29,826 nucleotides of DNA, from assembly GCA_041390825.1 (NCBI GenBank), contig JAWKPF010000043.1, positions 1-29,826 of the forward strand, written 5' to 3'. The stretch comes from Thermomicrobiales bacterium (GTDB lineage: Bacteria > Chloroflexota > Chloroflexia > Thermomicrobiales > UBA6265). Position numbers and translations under genes: made by a program. This document shows positions 22,277-28,847 of this stretch, piece by piece. A model generated the notes under the pieces. The model had not been told where the DNA came from, searched no databases, and worked only from the letters and a program-made list of their open reading frames with translations. Position 1 is the first letter of the stretch; each line of letters opens with the position of its first letter.

Positions 22277-23144
22277 CGATGGGCAAGGAATCGGGCAGGT
22301 AGGCGTGGTCGGCGCGGGCACGATGGGCAGCGGGATCGCGCAGGTGATCGCCCTGGCAGGATATCCGGTGACAATGGTCGATCGGCGCGACCAGGACCTC
22401 GAGCGTGGATTGGCCTCCATCGAAAAGAGCCTTGCCCGAATGGAAAAAAAGGGCACACTCGATGCGGCAGGTGTCGCGGACGCTCGCGGCCGCATCGCGG
22501 TGTCGACCAACCCCAAGGACCTTGCCATGTCCGATCTGGTCATCGAGGCCATTTACGAGGACCTTGCCGCCAAGACCGAGCTCTTCCGCGCGCTCGACGA
22601 GGTCGTAGCCGCGGAGGCGTTGCTGGCCAGCAATACGTCGTCGATCTCCATTTCGGCGCTGGCGGCCACGGTCTCTCATCCCGACCGATTCGTCGGGATG
22701 CATTTCTTCAACCCGGTGCCGGTGCTGCCGCTCGTCGAGATCGTTTGGGGGCTGCAGACCTCGAGTGAGACGCGAGATCGGGCATTCCAATTTGCCACAG
22801 CCATCGGAAAGTCGCCCATCCTGGTTGCCGATATCCCGGGTTTTGCTGTCAATCGCATTCTCGTGCCGATGGTCAACGAAGCAGTCTTTGCCTTGAGCGA
22901 CGGCGTGGCAGACAGGGACCAAATCGATTCGGCCATGACCCTTGGAGCGGCGCACCCGATGGGGCCGCTTGCGCTGGCCGACCTGATCGGGCTCGATGTC
23001 TGTCTCTCGATCATGGAGGTTCTTCACCGCGATCTCGGAGACGACAAGTATCGGCCCGCTCCCCTCCTCCGGCGCATGGTTGCGGCTGGTAAGCTGGGAC
23101 GAAAGTCCGGTGAAGGATTTTATGTTTACGAAGGGGCGACGTAG
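22269..23144 (+). CDS. 3-hydroxyacyl-CoA (3-hydroxybutyryl-CoA) dehydrogenase
   Basis: A 291-residue NAD-dependent dehydrogenase of the short-chain Hbd/PaaH group. The Rossmann motif is VGVVGAGTMGSGIAQ (11-25) with the NAD-selective acidic VDRR after it; FVGMHFFNPVPVLPLVEIV contains the catalytic His-Glu pair region; NRILVPMVNEA and MGPLALADLIGLD mark the C-terminal helical domain. It oxidises 3-hydroxyacyl-CoA to 3-ketoacyl-CoA, or the reverse in butyrate-type synthesis. GGAGG eight bases before GTG 22269 fixes the start inside the pth 3' end. The next gene starts directly after its stop. Confidence 0.92.
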   Translation: MVDDGQGIGQVGVVGAGTMGSGIAQVIALAGYPVTMVDRRDQDLERGLASIEKSLARMEKKGTLDAAGVADARGRIAVSTNPKDLAMSDLVIEAIYEDLAAKTELFRALDEVVAAEALLASNTSSISISALAATVSHPDRFVGMHFFNPVPVLPLVEIVWGLQTSSETRDRAFQFATAIGKSPILVADIPGFAVNRILVPMVNEAVFALSDGVADRDQIDSAMTLGAAHPMGPLALADLIGLDVCLSIMEVLHRDLGDDKYRPAPLLRRMVAAGKLGRKSGEGFYVYEGAT

Positions 23145-23567
23145 GTGTCGGAGCGCGCGGTTCCAATTCGCATGCTGATCGCCAAGCCAGGCCTGGACGG
23201 GCATGACCGGGGCGCGAAGGTGATGGCGCGTGCGTTCCGGGACGCCGGATTCGAAGTCATCTACACCGGCTTATTCCAAACGCCTGAGATGATTGCGAAC
23301 GCTGCTCTGCAGGAAGATGTCAGTGTCGTTGGTCTGAGCATTCTTTCTGGCGCTCACATGACACTCTTCCCTCGGATCATGGACGAGCTGCGCGCACGTG
23401 GACTCGATGACGTGCTCGTGGTTGCGGGCGGGACGATACCGGAAGAGGACCGTCCGGAGATTCTGGCCATGGGCATCTCGGCCATCTTCGGCCCAGGGAC
23501 GTCGATGTCATCGGCCATCGACTACGTGCGCACCCATGCGCCCGACCGTTCCAGTGACGGTTCCTGA
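23145..23567 (+). CDS. Cobalamin-binding subunit of a methylmalonyl-CoA-type mutase
   Basis: A 140-residue stand-alone B12-binding domain. DGHDRGAKV (18-26) is the DxHxxG motif whose His20 replaces the dimethylbenzimidazole ligand of cobalt; LSILSGAH and VVAGGTIPEED complete the binding site. It matches the small or C-terminal part of methylmalonyl-CoA, isobutyryl-CoA or related mutases that carry their catalytic barrel on a separate chain, not in this window. The GTG start follows the previous TAG without a gap. The MeaB gene overlaps its 3' end, supporting a mutase function. Confidence 0.92.
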   Translation: MSERAVPIRMLIAKPGLDGHDRGAKVMARAFRDAGFEVIYTGLFQTPEMIANAALQEDVSVVGLSILSGAHMTLFPRIMDELRARGLDDVLVVAGGTIPEEDRPEILAMGISAIFGPGTSMSSAIDYVRTHAPDRSSDGS

Positions 23568-24504
23568 TTCCCTGATCGAACAAGCGCTGTCGGGAAACCA
23601 ACGCGCAATTGCACGTCTGGCGACCCGATTGGAAAACGATCCCGCGGGAAGCACAGCTATCGTCTCCGCGCTCTACCCGTATGCAGGCAAAGCGCATGTG
23701 ATCGGGATCACCGGGCCACCGGGCGCTGGCAAGAGCTCACTGCTGGCGGGGGTTGCGAGGACACTTTCGCAGCGCGGGAAGCGTGTTGCAATCGTTGCGG
23801 TCGATCCCAGCAGCCCGAAATCAGGCGGGGCGACGCTCGGTGACCGGATCCGGATGTCCGAGTCAGCGCTCGATGCAAATGTCTTCGTGCGCAGTCTCGC
23901 GTCGCGCGACCGTAACGATGGATTGGCGCCAGCGGCCGCCGACATAGCGATTCTGTTCGACGCCGCGGGTTACGACTATGTCTTTGTCGAGACCGTTGGA
24001 TCGGGACAGGATCAGCTAGAGGTCGCTGATCTGGTGCATACGACCGTGCTCGTCCAGATTCCCGGGGCGGGAGACTCGGTACAGCTCCTCAAAGCGGGCG
24101 CGATGGAAATCGCCGACATCTATGTCGTCAACAAGTCCGACCTTCCTGGAGCGCAACGGGTGGCACGCGATATTCGCACCATTCTGGGACTCGCACCGGG
24201 AAGTGCCGGCGGTTGGCAACCGCCGATCGTGTTGACGTCGACTGTCGAGGACTCTGGCTTCGACTCTCTGGTCGACGCACTGGACGCCCACGCGCGGTAC
24301 CTGGCGGAGCACGATCTGATGGAGGAACGCAAGCGTCGGATGGCGCGTTCCGAGCTCAAGCGAGCCATTGCTCGGCGGGTGCAATTGAGCGAAAGCGACG
24401 CCGAGTCCGAACTGATCGAGCAGCTCATGGCGAGAACGATCACGCCAGATGCTGCGGCCGAGAGCCTTCTTGCGTTCCTCGTTCAGCGACCAGCGGAACG
24501 CTGA
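23536..24504 (+). CDS. meaB: MeaB/ArgK-type GTPase, chaperone of B12-dependent mutase
   Basis: About 322 residues. A G3E-family P-loop GTPase that loads and protects adenosylcobalamin in methylmalonyl-CoA mutase. Walker A is GPPGAGKS (60-67); VDPSSPKSGGATLGDRIRM (89-107) is switch I; VETVGSGQDQLEVADL is switch II, where most homologues have VETVGVGQSE; VVNKSD is the base motif. A dimerisation region with MEERKRRMARSELKRA follows. Start is uncertain between ATG 23536 and GTG 23554; neither has a Shine-Dalgarno, and both lie inside the preceding gene, suggesting coupling. Its last 22 bases overlap the 3' end of larB on the other strand. Confidence 0.92.
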   Translation: MRPTVPVTVPDSLIEQALSGNQRAIARLATRLENDPAGSTAIVSALYPYAGKAHVIGITGPPGAGKSSLLAGVARTLSQRGKRVAIVAVDPSSPKSGGATLGDRIRMSESALDANVFVRSLASRDRNDGLAPAAADIAILFDAAGYDYVFVETVGSGQDQLEVADLVHTTVLVQIPGAGDSVQLLKAGAMEIADIYVVNKSDLPGAQRVARDIRTILGLAPGSAGGWQPPIVLTSTVEDSGFDSLVDALDAHARYLAEHDLMEERKRRMARSELKRAIARRVQLSESDAESELIEQLMARTITPDAAAESLLAFLVQRPAER

Positions 24505-25244
24505 CTGGCAGCCCGGTTCGCAATGAGCCCGGCCATGATGCCGGCGCCGATTCCATTGTCGATATTGACCACAGCAAGACCTGGCGAACAGGTCTGTAGC
24601 ATCGTGGTCAATGCTCCCAGCCCATCCCCGCCGAATCCGTAGCCCGTCGATGTCGGCAGCGCCACCACTGGGAGGGAAACGAGTCCGGAGACGACTCCCG
24701 GCAACACACCATCCATGCCGGCCGCCACGATGAGTGCATCAGGATCGTGCGCCAGCGTTTCCCGCAGTGGTTCGACCAGCCGATGCAGCCCGGCGATCCC
24801 CATGTCGAAGCGAAGCGACACCGAGCAACCCATCTCTGCCAGGACGGCCGCGGCCTCGAGCGCTTGTGGACGGTCGGACGATCCCGCGGTGAGGATTCCC
24901 ACCCGTCCCCCGGTCAGAACCGGCAACGTGCCTGGACGCATGGCGACCAGCGTTCTGCCAAGGGTGTCATGAGCGATCTCGCAACCGACTGAAGAGAGTT
25001 CTCCAGTGATCGCGGCAACTGCGTCGCCATCGACTCGTGCGACGAGCACGCGTCCCTCGCTTTCGATGAGCTTGCGTGCGGCAACGACGATTTGATCGGG
25101 GGATTTGCCCTGACCGTAGATCACCTCGGGCGCGCCCGTGCGAGCGTGGCGCTCTCGATCGATGCGAACGCCGGCTTCTTCCTGGGATTCGATCTCTCCG
25201 AGCAAGGCTCGGCGCAGATCGACGAATGGGTCAGGATTCGTCAT
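24483..25244 (-). CDS. larB: LarB-type pyridinium-3,5-biscarboxylic acid mononucleotide synthase
   Basis: A 253-residue LarB, the enzyme that carboxylates and hydrolyses nicotinate adenine dinucleotide in the first step of nickel-pincer nucleotide synthesis. The N-terminal signature RIDRERHARTGAPEVIYGQG (27-46) and the PurE-like C-terminal domain (about 112-243: GRVGILTAGSSDRPQALEAA, AAGMDGVLPGVVSGL, STGYGFGGDGLGAL) fit the family in full. Cys219 in MLQTCSPG probably matches the cysteine reported as essential in Lactobacillus LarB. larC, larE and lactate racemase are not nearby. The ATG overlaps the tlyA stop as ATGA. It is the last gene of the yebC-ruvC-tlyA operon. Confidence 0.9.
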   Translation of the reverse strand: MTNPDPFVDLRRALLGEIESQEEAGVRIDRERHARTGAPEVIYGQGKSPDQIVVAARKLIESEGRVLVARVDGDAVAAITGELSSVGCEIAHDTLGRTLVAMRPGTLPVLTGGRVGILTAGSSDRPQALEAAAVLAEMGCSVSLRFDMGIAGLHRLVEPLRETLAHDPDALIVAAGMDGVLPGVVSGLVSLPVVALPTSTGYGFGGDGLGALTTMLQTCSPGLAVVNIDNGIGAGIMAGLIANRAASQRSAGR

Positions 25245-26029
25245 CGGGGCGCTCCAGCAAGAGCACGCTCGATAGCGGCTTCGACATCGATTGGAGGACT
25301 GGCACTCGCGCCACACTGGAAGGAGCCGAGAAACTCGATGTTTCCCGCTGGTCCCTTGATGGGGGAAGCGGTCAGTCCGCGCAAATGCAGCGAGTTCTCG
25401 CTGGCCTGAAACACCACATCCCGCAGGACACGCTCGTGAACGGACCGGTCGCGCACGACCCCGTTCTTGCCGACCTCGCCTTTGCCGGCCTCGAACTGTG
25501 GCTTGATCAATGCGACAACGCTGGCATCGGGAGCCGAAATGCGGCCCACGGCGGGAAAGAGCTTGGAAAGCGAGATGAAGGAAGCGTCGATCGCGGTGAA
25601 CTCGACTGGAAGTGGAAGCGACTCGAGAAATCGCGCATTGGTGCGATCCATGACGATCACGCGTGGATCGTTCCGCAGCTCCAATGCAATCTGACCGTAC
25701 CCGACATCGATGGCGAAGACGGTCGCGGCGCCGAGCTGGAGCATGACATCCGTGAAGCCGCCAGTACTCGCGCCGATATCCGCGCAGACTCTACCCGTCA
25801 AGTCGATCGCGAACTCACGAAGCGCGTGATCGAGCTTCTCACCGCCTCTGCTCACGAACCGGGGCGGCTCGACCAGGGAAATGACGTTCTCGTGCCCCAC
25901 TGGGTCACCGGCTTTGCGCGCGGGCTGGTCGTCCACCAACACGACCCCGGCCAGGATGAGCGCCTGCGCCTTGCTGCGCGTTGGCGCAAGTCCGCGCTCC
26001 ACCATTTCGAGATCGAGCCGGGCGCTCAT
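25241..26029 (-). CDS. tlyA: TlyA family rRNA (cytidine-2'-O)-methyltransferase
   Basis: A 262-residue protein with an N-terminal S4 RNA-binding domain (about 3-60) and an FtsJ-type methyltransferase domain. RGGEKLDHAL (61-70), the SAM motif ADIGASTGGFTD (83-94), AIDVGYGQ (106-113) and LIKPQFEAG (174-182) give the Lys-Asp-Lys type catalytic set. TlyA methylates 16S and 23S rRNA cytidines in mycobacteria and affects capreomycin sensitivity; old annotations call it hemolysin A. The ATG overlaps the ruvC stop as ATGA. The neighbourhood of tlyA is otherwise often nadK-recN, which is not seen here. Confidence 0.93.
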   Translation of the reverse strand: MSARLDLEMVERGLAPTRSKAQALILAGVVLVDDQPARKAGDPVGHENVISLVEPPRFVSRGGEKLDHALREFAIDLTGRVCADIGASTGGFTDVMLQLGAATVFAIDVGYGQIALELRNDPRVIVMDRTNARFLESLPLPVEFTAIDASFISLSKLFPAVGRISAPDASVVALIKPQFEAGKGEVGKNGVVRDRSVHERVLRDVVFQASENSLHLRGLTASPIKGPAGNIEFLGSFQCGASASPPIDVEAAIERALAGAPR

Positions 26030-26517
26030 CGGGCGTATGCGCCGTATCCGCTGGTCATGTGCGCATCACAGACCGCAATAGCCAGCGCATCGGCAGCGTC
26101 ATCTGGCCGAGGAATGTGGTCGAGCCCGAGGATGATCCGCACCATTTCCTGAATCTGGTTCTTGTCGGCTTTGCCGTATCCCACCACCGCGTGCTTGATC
26201 TCGCTCGGACTGTATTCGCGCACCGGAATGCCGCGTTCTGCCGCTGCAAGCAGCACAACTCCGCGCGCTTGTCCCACCGCGAGCGCGGTGGTGACATTGC
26301 GTGCGAAAAAGAGCTTCTCGACGGCCATGACATCGGGATCGTGCTCGGCGAGCAGCAGGCGCATGTTGCTGTAGAGCTGAAGGAGGCGCTCCGGCATCGA
26401 CTCGGTCGGGTGCGTCTCGGCAATGCCGTAGTCGATCATCGCCGGCGATCCATCTGCAGTGTCGATGACACCGTATCCCAACCGCGCGGTTCCTGGGTCG
26501 ATTCCGAGCACGATCAT
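26026..26517 (-). CDS. ruvC: Holliday junction resolvase RuvC
   Basis: A 163-residue RuvC with all four acidic active-site residues: Asp7 in GIDPGTARLGYG, Glu67 in AVEKLFFARN, and Asp140 and Asp143 in RPDDAADALAIAVCDAH. SPSEIKHAVVGYGKADKNQIQEMV (103-126) is the DNA-contacting helix region. It cleaves Holliday junctions symmetrically after RuvAB branch migration. yebC-ruvC is a very common order; ruvA and ruvB, which usually follow, are missing from this window, replaced by tlyA and larB. Confidence 0.97.
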   Translation of the reverse strand: MIVLGIDPGTARLGYGVIDTADGSPAMIDYGIAETHPTESMPERLLQLYSNMRLLLAEHDPDVMAVEKLFFARNVTTALAVGQARGVVLLAAAERGIPVREYSPSEIKHAVVGYGKADKNQIQEMVRIILGLDHIPRPDDAADALAIAVCDAHMTSGYGAYAR

Positions 26518-26545
26518 CGGCGCACCGACCCCGCGGTCAACGGAT

Positions 26546-27292
26546 CTAGCTGGCTTCGGCCAGCAACTCGTCAGTGAATTCGAGATTGGAGTAGACCGTT
26601 TGCACGTCGTCCAGATCCTCCAGCTTCTCGAGCAGCTTGATGACCTTGATGGCGGAAGCGGTGTCCGGTGTGACGGTTGCTTTGGGCTTCATCACCGGAT
26701 CGGCCGAATTGACTGTGATCCCGGCTGCGACCAGCGCCTCTTGCACCGTGTGCAGGCTTTGCACCGCGGTGTAGACCTCGATCCCGTCTTCGTCGATGGA
26801 GACATCGTCGGCACCCGCATCGATCGCAACGAGCGCGATTTCCTCCGGATCGCCACCGTTCGCATCGACTGAAATGAGTCCGACATTGTCGAACATCCAG
26901 GCAACGCTTCCGTTCTCTCCGAGGGTTCCGCCGGCCCGAGTGAGCGCGGAGCGGACTTCCCCGACGGTGCGATTGCGATTGTCGGTCAGCGCGCGAATGA
27001 CAACCGCGACGCCACCTGGGCCATATCCCTCGTAGGAAATCTCGTCAAAGTTGTCGGCATTGCCTGCGCCCGTGGCTCGCTCGATGGCGCGGTCGATATT
27101 GTCTTTGGGCATGTTCTCCGCGCGGGCCTTCTGGATGGCCAGCCGCAGCGCCGAGTTCGCATCGGGGTCAGGGCCGCCAGCCTTAGCCGCCACGGTGATC
27201 TCACGGGCGAGCTTGGTGAACAGCTGGCCACGCTTTTGATCGTTCGCGCCTTTGGCCCGCTTGATCGTCGCCCATTTCGAATGTCCCGACAT
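26546..27292 (-). CDS. yebC: YebC/PmpR family protein
   Basis: A 248-residue member of the universal YebC family, starting MSGHSKWATIKRAKGANDQKRGQLF, with the family blocks ENMPKDNIDRAIERATG, EGYGPGGVAVVI, NRTVGEVRSAL and GSVAWMF. Once viewed as a transcription regulator, the family has lately been reported as ribosome-associated factors that ease stalling at proline-rich stretches, which would make it a functional neighbour of the EF-P encoded in this window. ATG 27292 has GAGGAT about ten bases upstream. It leads the yebC-ruvC-tlyA-larB operon, divergent from rpoD. Confidence 0.95.
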   Translation of the reverse strand: MSGHSKWATIKRAKGANDQKRGQLFTKLAREITVAAKAGGPDPDANSALRLAIQKARAENMPKDNIDRAIERATGAGNADNFDEISYEGYGPGGVAVVIRALTDNRNRTVGEVRSALTRAGGTLGENGSVAWMFDNVGLISVDANGGDPEEIALVAIDAGADDVSIDEDGIEVYTAVQSLHTVQEALVAAGITVNSADPVMKPKATVTPDTASAIKVIKLLEKLEDLDDVQTVYSNLEFTDELLAEAS

Positions 27293-27337
27293 GAAAGCAC
27301 TATCCTCGAAAGAAATCGTCTTCTGTACAACCGGAAA

Positions 27338-27346
27338 AGTATAGCA
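27338..27346 (-). promoter_or_regulatory. Extended -10 promoter element of the yebC operon
   Basis: The minus strand reads TGCTATACT, an extended -10, about 46 bases before the yebC start. No good -35 is seen. The surrounding 12-mer is identical to that at 21597-21608. Upstream (27363-27376) is the small inverted repeat CTGTT-TGTG-AACAG, centred near -38, a possible regulator site shared with the rpoD side. Confidence 0.55.
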
Positions 27347-27387
27347 TTCGCCTCGATTACGGCTGTTTGTGAACAGTTTTCAGTCGA

Positions 27388-27416
27388 TTGAATTCTGGTT
27401 CACGACCTGCTATTCT
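27388..27416 (+). promoter_or_regulatory. rpoD promoter
   Basis: TTGAAT (27388-27393) and TATTCT (27411-27416) are spaced by exactly 17 bp, and TG one base before the -10 makes it extended (TGCTATTCT). Transcription should start near 27423, about 205 bases before the rpoD ATG, giving an unusually long leader. Confidence 0.7.
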
Positions 27417-27422
27417 TTATGC

Positions 27423-27552
27423 GGAATTGCACATTTGTCTGGTTCCTGAAAGCGATTGCGCGATCATGAAAGTTTGCTCGGAGTCGAGCAACGACAACTG
27501 AAGACTTGGCCTCGACATCCCATGCTCGCTTGTTCAGGGGGTGTCTTTTTTT
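27423..27552 (+). ncRNA. Structured leader RNA of rpoD, candidate transcription attenuator
   Basis: Three mutually dependent helices are visible. Hairpin P1: TTGCTCG (27474-27480) with CGAGCAA (27485-27491), seven perfect pairs around GAGT. Terminator: GACATCCC (27514-27521) with GGGGTGTC (27538-27545), eight pairs including one G-T, followed by seven Ts (27546-27552). Alternative helix: GGAGTCGAG (27480-27488) with CTCGACATCC (27511-27520), nine pairs with one bulged A, which excludes both P1 and the terminator's left arm. In addition CCTGAAAGCG (27445-27454) can pair with 27527-27538 (TTCAGG and CGCT, two-base bulge), touching the terminator loop. This is anti-antiterminator, antiterminator and terminator architecture. 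A free-standing ~130-nt small RNA ending at the T tract is the alternative. No T-box or known riboswitch motif was recognised. Confidence 0.55.
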
Positions 27553-27627
27553 ATGCCGTCTACCCGCCAGCCCGAACGGTGCGCCGACTGACCGTTGGCT
27601 GATCGTCAAAGAAGCAGGAATTGCGCG

Positions 27628-28758
27628 ATGTCAGATCTCCTCGAAAAAGGCCGTTCGCAAGGGTACTTGCTGACCGACGATCTGTTGGCGCTGTTCCCGA
27701 ATGCAGAGGACCAGATCGAGGGCCTCGATCAGCTCTATTCGTCGCTGGTCACCGAAGGCATCGAGGTCATGGATCACGCTCCGGCTCGTTCGGAGACCGA
27801 ACGCCGGCAGCCCCAGGAAGAGCGCCTCGACGAGGCCGATCAGCCGTCCGGCGTGGGCGACTCGGTCCGCCTCTATCTGCAGCAGATCGGCGAAACCGAT
27901 CTGTTGACCATGCAGGGCGAGATCGACCTTTCGAAGCGAATCGAGCTTGGGAAGTTCGCTCAGGCGCAGCTCGACGAGGACTCCTCGCTTTCCCCCGCAG
28001 AGCGCAAGTCGCTGCTGGCGCTGGTCGAGGACGGCGAACGAGCGCGCGCGCATCTCATTCAGGCGAACCTTCGCCTGGTCGTTTCAGTGGCCAAGCGATA
28101 CGTCGGCCGTGGAATGTCGTTCCTGGATCTCATCCAGGAGGGCAATATCGGCTTGATGAAAGCGACGGACAAGTTCGACTACAAGCGCGGTTTCAAGTTC
28201 AGCACCTACGCTACCTGGTGGATTCGCCAGGCCATCACGCGTTCGATTTCGGACCAAAGCCGCACGATTCGGTTGCCGGTCCATGTTGGCGAGACCATCA
28301 ACCGGGTACGCAAGACCTCGCATCGACTGCAACAGATCTACGAGCGTGAGCCCACTGCCGAAGAAATCGGCCGGGCTATGGACATGACCGATGACAAGGT
28401 GCGGCAGGTGCTCGATGTCAGCCGGCATCCGATCTCGCTGGAAGCTCCGGTCGGACAAGACGGCGAGGCGTTTCTGGGGGACTTCATCGAGGACAGCGCG
28501 CTGCCGCAGCCAGTCGAGCTCGCTTCGCATCAGCTCCTCAAGCTCCAGATCGCCGAGGCGCTCGACAAGCTGAGCGAGCGTGAGCGACGCATCATCGTGC
28601 TGCGGTTCGGGCTGGAAGACGGGAAATTCCGTACGCTGGAGGAAGTCGGGCGCGAGTTCGGCATCACCCGTGAGCGGATTCGCCAGATCGAAGCCAAAGC
28701 GCTGCGCAAGCTCCGGCATCCATCGTACAGCCGTCAATTGCGTGGATATCTCGACTAG
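27628..28758 (+). CDS. rpoD: RNA polymerase primary sigma factor
   Basis: A 376-residue group 1 sigma factor. A short region 1.1 (about 1-50, with SQGYLLTDDLLALFP) is followed by region 1.2 (GDSVRLYLQQIGETDLLT), region 2 (NLRLVVSVAKRYVGRGMSFL, EGNIGLMKATDKFDY, FSTYATWWIRQAI) that binds core and opens the -10, region 3, and region 4 (LSERERRIIVLRFGLEDGK ... GITRERIRQIEAKALRKLR) that reads the -35. The ATG at 27628 has AGGA nine bases upstream and gives the family N-terminus. It is alone in its unit, without the dnaG often found before it, behind a ~205-nt structured leader. Confidence 0.97.
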   Translation: MSDLLEKGRSQGYLLTDDLLALFPNAEDQIEGLDQLYSSLVTEGIEVMDHAPARSETERRQPQEERLDEADQPSGVGDSVRLYLQQIGETDLLTMQGEIDLSKRIELGKFAQAQLDEDSSLSPAERKSLLALVEDGERARAHLIQANLRLVVSVAKRYVGRGMSFLDLIQEGNIGLMKATDKFDYKRGFKFSTYATWWIRQAITRSISDQSRTIRLPVHVGETINRVRKTSHRLQQIYEREPTAEEIGRAMDMTDDKVRQVLDVSRHPISLEAPVGQDGEAFLGDFIEDSALPQPVELASHQLLKLQIAEALDKLSERERRIIVLRFGLEDGKFRTLEEVGREFGITRERIRQIEAKALRKLRHPSYSRQLRGYLD

Positions 28759-28807
28759 CGCCCAAGAGGCCGCCTACACCGCGAGATTGATTCGGCTCCG
28801 GTTTCTG

Positions 28808-28838
28808 ACGACCCGGTAGCGCCACGCTGCCGGGTCGT
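28808..28838. terminator. Hairpin terminator between convergent rpoD and fabF
   Basis: ACGACCCGG (28808-28816) pairs with CCGGGTCGT (28830-28838), and the stem continues inward as TAGC with GCTG (28817-28820 and 28826-28829, one G-T) to a five-base loop. The following sequence is only moderately T-rich, so efficiency is uncertain. It lies 50 bases after rpoD and ten before the fabF stop and may serve both. Confidence 0.7.
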
Positions 28839-28847
28839 TCTGCTCGT

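Noticed and set aside
27363..27376. CTGTT-TGTG-AACAG as an SOS (LexA) box between yebC and rpoD
   Set aside because: It is CTGT-N6-ACAG, not the CTGT-N8-ACAG of proteobacteria, differs from the inverted repeat at uvrB, and the organism's LexA site is unknown. Kept only as a possible regulator site.
27423..27552. T-box, 4.5S/SRP RNA or tmRNA in the rpoD leader
   Set aside because: No T-box consensus, no GGUC-AGG-type SRP loop and no tmRNA features were found; the structure is described as a candidate attenuator instead.
27553..27591. A 12-codon ORF from ATG 27553 just after the leader T tract
   Set aside because: No Shine-Dalgarno, and T-rich termination precedes it; chance frame.
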